Shown here: positions 1 to 7,100 of the stretch, one piece after another
Layout: every line of letters begins with the position of its first letter
How positions within the stretch are numbered: the stretch's first letter is position 1
Source of the DNA: JAHFHB01 sp964393875
GTDB taxonomy: Bacteria > Omnitrophota > Omnitrophia > Omnitrophales > Aquincolibacteriaceae
Direction: 5' to 3'
DNA length: 12,613 nucleotides
Assembly (NCBI GenBank): GCA_964393875.1
Contig: CAYMUZ010000101.1
Coordinates: 1 to 12,613 of the forward strand
Made by a program: the position numbers and the translations under genes
The notes under the pieces: model-generated
Told to the model about the DNA's origin: nothing
The model's database searches: none
What the model saw: the letters and a program-made list of their open reading frames with translations, nothing else

Positions 1-1102
1 CTTCTTTCGGAGGCAGTGATGCCCGCTTGTTGGAGGTCTCGATATTACGATACTGCGTCTTGCTCATCCCATCGAGTGTGGGGTCCACACCCGCTTCTAA
101 CCCGCGGATTTTTTCGATCTTCCCCATCTTGGCATCATCCACCATCGTCTCGCCCGGGATGACTTGACCCTCGGTATCAAGCAGCACGGGGCCTTCCGGA
201 ATTTGCTCAAAGGCCTGTTCAATGATGCGAAAACTCTGCTCCATTTCTTCCATGCGGCAGAGGTAGCGGTCAAAATTATCGCCATGTTCCCCTACGGGAA
301 TATCAAAATTAAAACGCTCGTAAACAAGATACGGCTGGGCGCGGCGGACATCGTAATCAACCCCGGTCGAGCGAAGAAACGGCCCGGTGATCGCATAGGC
401 CAGCGCGACTTCTTTGGAAATACAACCGATGTCTTTGAGACGGTCAACAAAAATACGGTTCTTGGTTAGCAGCGCATCGACTTCTTTGATTTCCTTGCGG
501 GTTTTCTTGATCGCCTCTCTGCAGTCTTCCTTAAACCCTGCCGGTAAATCACCTTTCACACCACCGACACGCGAATAAGAAATGGTCAGCCTCGCACCGG
601 TGACACTTTCAATCAACTCATAAATATATTCACGCGCCTTGATGAAATAGAGAAAGGCTGTAAAAGCTCCCAATTCCATGGCCGAGGCGCCGACGCACGT
701 AAGATGATCACTCACGCGCGAGAGCTCACTCATGATGACACGAATGTATTTGGCGCGCTCTGTCGTTTCAAGACCGAAGAGCTTTTCCACCGCCAGGCAA
801 TACCCGATGTTATTGATCAGCGGCGAAACGTAATTGAGACGATCGGTGTAGGGAATCACCTGCAAATAGCCGCTCTGCTCTGCCATCTTTTCAAAAGCGC
901 GGTGCAGATAACCGATCTCCACATCCGCATTGACGACTTCTTCACCATCGAGCTCGGTGACGATGCGCACAATGCCGTGCATAGCCGGATGCTGCGGCCC
1001 CACATTCAGAAGCATTGACTCAGTGCGTGTGCGTTTGACGATCGTATCTTGGTTAGGGATCATCGCGGCAGCTATTGAGTTATCGGAAGGATAAGAAGAC
1101 AT
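1..1102 (-). CDS. nuoD: NADH-quinone oxidoreductase subunit D (49 kDa), 3' end cut by window
   Basis: This is the quinone-site subunit of respiratory complex I, in the peripheral arm where it meets the membrane. I translated it by hand from the ATG at 1100-1102; 367 complete codons are present and the frame is still open at position 1. The family is usually about 400 to 420 residues, so only a few dozen are missing. Family landmarks are NVGPQHPAMHG (residues 33-43), IGYLHRAFEK (63-72) and YTDRLNYVSP (85-94), followed by an RVGGVKGDLP block. H42 and Y91 correspond by spacing (49 residues) to the conserved quinone-binding His/Tyr pair. It starts 9 nt after the nuoC stop, so it is cotranscribed; no good Shine-Dalgarno sequence is visible. 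NuoC and NuoD are separate genes here, not the fused NuoCD of enterobacteria. Identification is firm. Confidence 0.97.
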   Translation of the reverse strand, partial: MSSYPSDNSIAAAMIPNQDTIVKRTRTESMLLNVGPQHPAMHGIVRIVTELDGEEVVNADVEIGYLHRAFEKMAEQSGYLQVIPYTDRLNYVSPLINNIGYCLAVEKLFGLETTERAKYIRVIMSELSRVSDHLTCVGASAMELGAFTAFLYFIKAREYIYELIESVTGARLTISYSRVGGVKGDLPAGFKEDCREAIKKTRKEIKEVDALLTKNRIFVDRLKDIGCISKEVALAYAITGPFLRSTGVDYDVRRAQPYLVYERFNFDIPVGEHGDNFDRYLCRMEEMEQSFRIIEQAFEQIPEGPVLLDTEGQVIPGETMVDDAKMGKIEKIRGLEAGVDPTLDGMSKTQYRNIETSNKRASLPPKE

Positions 1103-1111
1103 GATGTTTCT

Positions 1112-1594
1112 TTAGTTTTTGGGGCCAATCAAAGGCTGTCGTTTATTCCAGGGATAATCTTTGCGGAGAGGATGCCCCGTAAATTCCTGATACATCAGAA
1201 TGCGTCTTAAATCAGGGTGCCCCTCAAAACGAATTCCAAACATGTCCCAAACTTCGCGCTCGAACCAATTAGCGCTCGGCCAAAGATTTGTCAGCGTCGG
1301 CACCACGGCATCTTTTTCTTCCACCGGCACCTTAAGACGCAGCCGGTGATTGTGGGCGGTCGAATAAAAATGGGCCACGACCTGAAAACGGGGTTTCCAC
1401 TTCATGTCGCGGCCATCCACAGCCGTGAGATCCATCAGCACGTTCATCCCAAAAGCCGGGTCTTCACGAATGAAAAGAGCGGCATCAATCCACTGCTCAC
1501 GCCGGATCATAGCCGTCTCGTCTCCGTGCTGTGCATGGGTTTCGAGCACGCCTTCGGGGAACTTGGCTTTAAGTTGTTCGTGAAGGTTGGGCAT
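1112..1594 (-). CDS. nuoC: NADH-quinone oxidoreductase subunit C (30 kDa)
   Basis: This peripheral-arm subunit of complex I packs against NuoD and NuoB and carries no cofactor. The 160-residue protein has the 30-kDa signature near its C-terminus: WFEREVWDMFGI (residues 110-121), then GHPDLRRIL (125-133) and GHPLRKDYPW (140-149). Length is normal for a stand-alone bacterial NuoC. The ATG at 1592-1594 is the only plausible start, because an in-frame TGA lies at 1619-1621 and no GTG or TTG falls between. No clear Shine-Dalgarno sequence precedes it, so translation may be coupled to nuoB, which ends 37 nt upstream. The nuoD start follows after 9 nt. Confidence 0.97.
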   Translation of the reverse strand: MPNLHEQLKAKFPEGVLETHAQHGDETAMIRREQWIDAALFIREDPAFGMNVLMDLTAVDGRDMKWKPRFQVVAHFYSTAHNHRLRLKVPVEEKDAVVPTLTNLWPSANWFEREVWDMFGIRFEGHPDLRRILMYQEFTGHPLRKDYPWNKRQPLIGPKN

Positions 1595-1631
1595 GTGCGT
1601 ATAACCCGCAGAGGCATTTCATGAATTGCCC

Positions 1632-2105
1632 CTACACTTCTTGCTTCTGATTCTGAATTTTTTCCTGTAATTTGATCAAACCATCGAGCACATTTTCAGG
1701 ACGCGGCGGACAACCAGGAATATACACATCCACCGGAAGAAGCGTGTCAATGCCCTGCACCGTCGCGTAGTTGTCATAAAAACCACCCGTACAGGTGCAA
1801 ACTCCAAACGCTACGACCCATTTGGGATCGGCCATTTGATCATAAATTTGTTTGAGAACCGGCGCCATTTTGTGCGAGATCGTTCCCACCACAAACAACA
1901 CATCCGACTGGCGCGGCGAAAAGCGCGGCAGCCCCGCTCCAAAACGGTCCACATCGTAGTGAGAACAAGCGGTCGACATGTATTCCATTCCACAGCAGGC
2001 CGTTACGAAGGGGTATTGGAAAATAGAGTATTTACGCGCCCACCCGATCATGTCGTTCAGTTTCGAAGTTAGATAGCCGCCTGTCGTATTCTCTGTCATT
2101 TCCAT
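1632..2105 (-). CDS. nuoB: NADH-quinone oxidoreductase subunit B (PSST, N2 cluster)
   Basis: NuoB holds the terminal [4Fe-4S] cluster N2, which hands electrons to quinone at the NuoB/NuoD interface. All four expected ligands are visible: the tandem C37-C38 in TACCGMEYM, C103 in GVCTCTGGFY and C132 in PGCPPRPE. The 157-residue length is typical. Two ATGs compete as start. The one at 2103-2105 sits 7 nt after a good AAGGAG (2113-2118) and is preferred; the second, two codons later (2097-2099), forms an ATGA overlap with the nuoA stop but lies 13 nt from that site. Either way nuoB overlaps the end of nuoA, which indicates translational coupling within the nuo operon. Confidence 0.97.
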   Translation of the reverse strand: MEMTENTTGGYLTSKLNDMIGWARKYSIFQYPFVTACCGMEYMSTACSHYDVDRFGAGLPRFSPRQSDVLFVVGTISHKMAPVLKQIYDQMADPKWVVAFGVCTCTGGFYDNYATVQGIDTLLPVDVYIPGCPPRPENVLDGLIKLQEKIQNQKQEV

Positions 2106-2452
2106 TGCAAAGCTCCTTTACGCCAGGCGTAGGCAAAACCCAGCACCACCACCCCGGCAAAAAGCATCATTTCCATGAAACCAAAAAAACCGAGCGAGCG
2201 GTACACCACGGCCCACGGAAAGAAAAAAATCATTTCAATGTCAAACAGCACAAACAGCATGCCGGCGAGATAAAACCGTACGGAATGGCGGCCGGTGGGC
2301 GATTCGAAAGGCACTTTGCCACACTCATAGGGCATGTCTTTGGCGGAATTAGGTTTTTTAGGCCCCAATGTGGCGCTCAGGTAAATGAAAAGAGCTCCAA
2401 CAGCAGCGGCCATCAGAAATAAAACAATGATGCCAAAATAGGCGTTGAGCAC
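2096..2452 (-). CDS. nuoA: NADH-quinone oxidoreductase subunit A
   Basis: This is a small membrane-arm subunit of complex I, next to the quinone cavity. The 118-residue protein has the family plan of three hydrophobic helices (about residues 5-27, 60-83 and 88-110). The conserved loop motif PYECG is at 41-45 and the acidic motif FDIEM at 70-74 in helix 2. The start is a GTG at 2450-2452. It is the only option because a TGA is immediately upstream in frame; a GGTGAT string just before it gives a weak, close ribosome binding site. As first gene of the nuo operon it is preceded by a probable sigma-70 promoter. Its TGA stop overlaps the start region of nuoB. Confidence 0.96.
   Translation of the reverse strand: MLNAYFGIIVLFLMAAAVGALFIYLSATLGPKKPNSAKDMPYECGKVPFESPTGRHSVRFYLAGMLFVLFDIEMIFFFPWAVVYRSLGFFGFMEMMLFAGVVVLGFAYAWRKGALQWK
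2113..2118 (-). promoter_or_regulatory. Shine-Dalgarno site deciding the nuoB start
   Basis: The minus strand reads AAGGAG here, 7 nt before the ATG at 2103-2105. It lies inside the last codons of nuoA. The spacing favours this ATG over the in-frame ATG two codons downstream. Confidence 0.75.
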
Positions 2453-2471
2453 TCATCACCCAAGATCGTTG

Positions 2472-2521
2472 CGCCGGACATCTGCGGCCATTTGAAAAAC
2501 TTCGACTAACTAGCTGTCCGG
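2472..2521. repeat. Inverted repeat CCGGACA/TGTCCGG in the nuoA leader
   Basis: The plus strand carries CGCCGGACA at 2472-2480 and TGTCCGG at 2515-2521, a 7-bp perfect inverted repeat separated by 34 nt. It falls within the predicted nuoA 5' leader, so it could form an RNA stem or be a pair of protein sites sharing the core of the tandem repeat upstream. There is no U-run after it, so it does not look like an intrinsic terminator. Confidence 0.55.
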
Positions 2522-2550
2522 TCGTGGGTTAGGAAGACCAAGAAGGGGGT

Positions 2551-2579
2551 ATTATATACGGAAGCCGTGGTGGGCGCAA
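2551..2579 (-). promoter_or_regulatory. Probable sigma-70 promoter of the nuo operon
   Basis: On the minus strand a perfect -10 element TATAAT (2551-2556) lies 17 bp downstream of TTGCGC (2574-2579), a -35 that matches consensus at its first three bases. Transcription would start near 2544, giving a leader of about 90 nt before nuoA. The -35 directly abuts a tandem pair of TGTCCGGCG. The call rests on sequence match only. Confidence 0.55.
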
Positions 2580-2597
2580 CGCCGGACACGCCGGACA
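2580..2597 (-). repeat. Tandem 9-bp direct repeat TGTCCGGCG x2
   Basis: Two perfect adjacent copies of TGTCCGGCG (minus strand) occupy 2589-2597 and 2580-2588, immediately upstream of the nuo -35 element. A third identical 9-mer is at 2472-2480 and an inverted 7-mer core at 2515-2521. The position just behind a weak -35 suits an activator site, but that is inference. Confidence 0.7.
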
Positions 2598-2612
2598 CGT
2601 CACTCCTTAGAA

Positions 2613-3104
2613 TCAATTCATCAGGCCGAATAGACGGTTTAAGGCCCGCTTGGCCAGGGTATAGTCCTTATTCTCAATCAGGGCATCTTGATAGGCCCTC
2701 AGCGCTTTTTTCCAGTCGCCCTTTTTTTCCCACACACGCCCGAGATTAAAATGGGGGTAGTAGTACGACTCGTAGCGCTTAGATTGAGCGGCCTTTTCGA
2801 GCCAGGGAACGGCCGCATCAAGTTCGCCACGCTCGATGAGATAAGAACCAATGTCGTTGTACGGGTTGCCGTAATCGGGGTCGAGCTTAATGGCTTTTTG
2901 GCATTCCTCAATCGCATCGTCATAGCGATGCTGAATGCTGTAGGCCCACCCCAAAAAGGTGTGCGCTTCTGCCGAGGGATGCGCTTCAATCGACTGATGA
3001 TACAAACGAATCGCTTCTTCAAGATTCCCGGCCATTTGCACCCGGTAGGCTTCTTCAAGATAGCGATGCGCGTCTTCAGCCTGATTGGATGGATCAAAAG
3101 ACAT
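2613..3104 (-). CDS. Small tetratricopeptide repeat (TPR) protein
   Basis: This is a 163-residue protein built almost entirely of TPR helices, with about four units at residues 12-43, 46-77, 80-112 and 116-149. Typical TPR positions are visible: AGNLEEAIRLYHQSIEAHP (25-43), LGWAYSIQHRYDDAIEECQ (51-69) and AIKLDPDYGNPYNDIGSYL (71-89). There is no signal peptide, membrane segment or enzymatic motif, so it is probably a soluble adaptor. Its partner cannot be read from the sequence. The ATG at 3102-3104 follows AGGAAG with a 6-nt spacer. It stands between the giant gene and the nuo operon with its own promoter-like element and 160 bp before nuoA. Nothing ties it functionally to complex I beyond position. 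Confidence 0.9.
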   Translation of the reverse strand: MSFDPSNQAEDAHRYLEEAYRVQMAGNLEEAIRLYHQSIEAHPSAEAHTFLGWAYSIQHRYDDAIEECQKAIKLDPDYGNPYNDIGSYLIERGELDAAVPWLEKAAQSKRYESYYYPHFNLGRVWEKKGDWKKALRAYQDALIENKDYTLAKRALNRLFGLMN

Positions 3105-3110
3105 ACAAAT

Positions 3111-3116
3111 CTTCCT
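3111..3116 (-). promoter_or_regulatory. Shine-Dalgarno site of the TPR gene
   Basis: AGGAAG on the minus strand, 6 nt before the ATG at 3102-3104, preceded by an A/T-rich stretch. It supports the chosen start. Confidence 0.65.
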
Positions 3117-3148
3117 TTTTAAAAAACGTCTGTTAAAAGATCTGCCGC

Positions 3149-3154
3149 ATTATA
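3149..3154 (-). promoter_or_regulatory. -10-like element upstream of the TPR gene
   Basis: A perfect TATAAT lies on the minus strand, 44 nt before the TPR start codon. No good -35 is found 16 to 18 bp upstream (TCGTAA is the closest). The call is therefore a possible weak or activator-dependent promoter. Confidence 0.4.
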
Positions 3155-3270
3155 ACGAAGCGATTTGAGATTACGATGAGAAAAATAAACCTCTAAGCAG
3201 CCTGGTGAAGCTCCTGCACCGCGGCCCATTCGGTGATAAAACTGCGAAGAACCGCGCCTGAAATGGCAAA

Positions 3271-4110
3271 TCAGCTGCCATGCGTCGTGTGAATCTCTGT
3301 GACCATTGCCGGAAAAATCTCGTGAAGAAGCGCCACCGCTTCCTGTCTTACCTGCGCAATCTCACCCACCTGCCGAACACGGCTGGCCATTAGAAGAGCC
3401 GTCGCTGTCTGAAGCATTAGCAGCAGCTCGGCCATCAGTGGGTCGTCGTTGGAATCCATGTCGAGACTGACAATCGGTACAAACCGCTCTTCCGGTCTGA
3501 GCGCATCCACTTCAGCCGCACTACCCACCACACCAGACACCCGTTGTTCACTCGCAAACTCAGGCGCACGCTGCAAACCACGGGTCGCGCTAGTCATGAT
3601 GCCGAGCGCCCTTAATGTCTTTTGAAGATTGTCTGGGACCTTTTGACCAGGAGTGGTCTTGCTGAAAATCACCTGTCCTAAAGACCCCGAAAACTGCGCA
3701 AGCACGCGGCCGAGAAGCTCCGCATCGTTGTCGTTCTTCGGCATGAGATAGGTCACCGCATAGCGAATCTTTTCATCGCCTTGTGGCTCCAACTTCGCTT
3801 TAAACCTGCTGCGAACTTCTAGAATCAGCTTCTGGACAGCCTCCAAATTTACTTTTTCCCCTCCGACAAGGATCGTCGTATCTCCCTTGAGAACCCGCGC
3901 TTCCAGGACCTTGTAAATTCTGTCTAATGACTCAAGAACGGGATCAACCCCGACCATGACCGTAGCCTCAGCCGCTGCTTTCACTTTCGGACCCTCTGCC
4001 TGGCCGGAAGAAAGAACAGAGACAAAGACCTGGGCGGCTTCCGCGGCAGTCACTGGGGCGACAACTAATACAGTTTTAACAGCTTCTGCCCCGGTTCCAG
4101 GCGTGCCAAG
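3271..4110 (-). other. Region: unrecognised C-terminal domain of the giant protein
   Basis: Residues 2810-3088. The composition is that of a folded alpha/beta domain, with hydrophobic strands (TVLVVAPVT at 2822-2830, TTILVGG at 2887-2893) and a final helical stretch (AELLLMLQTATALLMASRV). An acidic patch, SLDMDSNDDP, lies at 3024-3033. I see no catalytic signature and do not recognise the family. It ends with the TGA stop, with no sorting signal or hydrophobic anchor. Confidence 0.5.
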
Positions 4111-7100
4111 TTTAATCACCCGCATCTCCGAGCGGATAAAACGCCCTGGCTCTTGGGTCGCTGGCACCGGTCCAAATCCATAATGTGCTTGCAGCGCCTC
4201 AAAATCTTTTTCCGCTTTCTTATCACTCTCTCGTCGCAGCTCTTCGACACGATTCAGCACTCGCCTAAATGAGTCTCGCTGCTTCAACTGTTCGTAAAGC
4301 ATTCCATAGTCTCGTGTTTGCTCGGGCCTGCCCACCATCGCGCCGTTAGGATGAAAAGCGCTGGTCCAGAACTCTTCAAAGAAACTGTAATCACCGATCT
4401 GTGACCGTTGCAACAGGTCATTATAGGCAGGCCAGTTCGCATAAATCTCACCCAGGATTTGCGCACCCGTTTTCCGGACCGTGGACTGCTCCGCGAGCAA
4501 GTAGTCGAGGAAACTCTGCTGGAGATCCCGATGAACATCTTGGGCCTCATGAATGGCCTCATGGAGTCTTTCATGTTGAAGGTTATACCTGAGATCCTGA
4601 GGGTCCTTTAAAATGGGGCTTGTGATTTGCAGTCCGTTAAAGCGAAGCATCGCCATATAAGAGTCTTTGAAGCTTTCTCCGCCGGCCCAGGCTTTGAGTT
4701 CTCTCAAGCGCACAAGCTCCTCTTCATGGAGAACTCGTTCTAACCCCTCCATAATCAAGAAAGCAACCTCTCGCGTTCGCTCCAACCGCACTTCAGGAGC
4801 AGATGTCAGAGAGCTGACTTGATATCTAGCTTCTCTAAAATCAGCGCGCAAAAAATCAACCGAGCTTTGCGAAAGTGGTTGTTGTCCTGCGGCAAAAAAC
4901 CCCAGATCATTCCCCGTCCATCCCAGCCTTGAAATTTCTTCCAACATAAAATTAATTTTACTCCAGACGGAATCAACCACCAGTAAATCGGGCGTCACAA
5001 GCACTCCCATGCGCGGATCAATATCATGGGGGCGAGATCGGCCACTCGCGAACGCATTGGTGGCGGTACGCACTTCGGCCCTCGACACGGCGGTCGAGGA
5101 CTCTTGTGTCGTCCTGCTAAGGCGGGATCGCACTTCGGAACGGCGGGGCGGCGGCTGATGGATTTCTGTTTCAACGGTTTTCAGCTCTTCTTTGCGCCGG
5201 TCGATTTCATCTTGAATCTGCGAATAGTCTTCATCCCAAAAATTAAAGTCTCCCTGTTCCCTTTGTAGAATGGCTATTTCACCGTGAATACCGCCGCTTT
5301 CCAGCTCAAGTGCAAGCCGGTTGTAATCTTCCACCAAATCACCGAGAGCTGTTTCGAAATAGGTGCCCGCAATAAAAACCGGTTGGTCCCATGCCGTTGT
5401 CCGGGCCAGCGTCACCCCGGCACGGTGTTCAAAGATGACTTCTGCTGAACCTCTCAGGGTCCGGAAGTAAAGTTCCGCCCGCTGTTGCAACGTTTTAAAC
5501 AGCAAATCCTCATAGTCACCGGCGATGGCCTGAAGCAATGTTTCTTCATCATGATTCCAATCCCCGGTTTCACGCAAATCAAACTGCCGCTCAGCCATCA
5601 TCCATGCAAATTGTTCTTGATCGACTATCCGAATCACAGAAAGATCTACACTGAACTGCCCCGGGAGAGGTTCCGGAATTTCAATGCCAAAATCGAAGCG
5701 CATCTTTTGCTTAAATTTTCGGAACTCCACGGCAGAGTTTTGCCTGTCGGAAGTCTCCATTATTTCATAGCTCACAGGAAACCAGGGTTTGAGGGGCCCA
5801 GGCGAATTCAATGGCCGGTCGATTCTTTTGCTCCACGCGGCGGTTTGTTCAAACAAGCGGTCCGCCTCCTTTTTTTCTGTCTTGGTGAGCCCCCCATAAA
5901 AAACCCGTAGCTTTTTTAAAAAACTGCCTGTCGGATGCCCTTGGTCTAAGCGCCTATTTTGAAATGCCGTCAGCCGCAAATAAATTCTGCCGATCAACCG
6001 CTGTGCTCGTGGCATTATTTTTTCGTTCAAAAGAGCGCTGTAAAGCTCCAAGCGCTCGGCGCTTTGCGTCAGCGCTTGCAGCACCTGGTCCTGGGTTTCT
6101 CCCGGCTCTGTCTGAATTAACCGTTCCCATTGTTCCTGCGCCAAAGCCTGCAGATTCTGGGCAAGGCGGCGGTCTTTAGTCATTTGATTGTGCACGGTTT
6201 TTTGCTGACGAAAAAATTGATGTGTCGACTCTTGTATTGCCTGGTCAATCGCCGTTATTTTTTCTTGAAGCGGGTCAGATAAAGTGGCGGACTCTTCGGC
6301 TTCATTTCGAATCTGCGCCGACTGACGACTCAGACGAAGAATCTCGTTTGTGATTTCATCATACTCCTGCAGCAGCCGGTAGATAAATAAAGAGGGTCGG
6401 CCTTGTACATCTCGAACAGCCCACAGCAAATAGGGTTCGTTCGTCAACTTGGCCGCAAGGTCATTGGCCCGTCGCAAAAGCCCCCGCCACAACTGGGCCT
6501 GATCCGTCAATTCCCGATACATAACCGTCAGTTTTTTTGTGCCTTCCTGTAGGGCTCTGACGCGCTCCAACGCAGGCTCTAATGGATCCTGTCGCACTTC
6601 GGCCCTTGCGGCGGGACTTTTTTCGCTGGGTGGGGGTTTGAGGGCGGCATGTTTTTTTAAAGCTGTTTCTATTTGCTGTAAAAGAGGCTTGAGCGGGGAT
6701 TTGTCACCCTCTTTCTTGCCCGCCTCCAACGCAACCGTCAGCCTTTCATAGGCGGCGCCGCGAATTTCGCGCTCCAATTTTTCAGAATTAAGAGCCTTTA
6801 AAAGCGCCCCCACGGCTTTGGGATTGCGGGTCTTACCCATTTGCCCGATGGTAAAAGCCAGCCCTTCCTGTACGTTTCTCTGGATCGCGGAGTCAATTTC
6901 AGAAGCTCTATAACCGTCCTGCGCGTCGCGCACCTTGAGGGTCGCCTCTTCAGAGATTCCTTGGTAGAACACCAATGTATCGAGCATTTCCGAGGCTCGC
7001 CAACCCAAAAACCTATCCGGGTCTTGCAGAAGCAGGGTCAAGCGGCTGGCGAGTTTTTCCGCGGCCGGCCCTTGAACGGTTTTCACCCAATCGGTCTTGT

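Larger units (their letters stand above)
2453..2612. other. Intergenic region: nuo promoter and TGTCCGG repeats
   Basis: This 160-bp gap lies between the TPR gene stop and the nuoA start. It holds a likely nuo promoter and four copies of TGTCCGG (three on the minus strand, one inverted). I see no small gene and no GC-rich hairpin followed by a U-run that would serve as a terminator for the TPR gene. Confidence 0.7.
3105..3270. other. Intergenic region between the giant gene and the TPR gene
   Basis: This is 166 bp without a supported gene. It contains the TPR ribosome binding site, a -10-like TATAAT and A/T-rich runs. Right after the TGA of the giant gene the same frame stays open for 25 codons up to a TAG at 3193-3195. 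No convincing terminator hairpin was found for the giant gene. Confidence 0.6.

Noticed and set aside
164..1018. Two plus-strand open frames opposite nuoD
   Set aside because: The minus strand here encodes nuoD with conserved motifs throughout, so these are shadow frames.
2688..3122. 144-codon plus-strand frame opposite the TPR gene
   Set aside because: The minus-strand frame has clear TPR units, a ribosome binding site and a promoter-like element; the plus-strand product has none of these.
3204..3220. Possible terminator hairpin GGTG...CACC after the giant gene
   Set aside because: The stem has only 4 bp with a 9-nt loop and no adjacent U-run on the minus strand, so it is too weak to call.
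5068..5145. Clustered short repeats suggesting a CRISPR or tandem array
   Set aside because: There are only two copies 60 bp apart. They are in frame and encode the linker motif, with no regular spacing and no further units.
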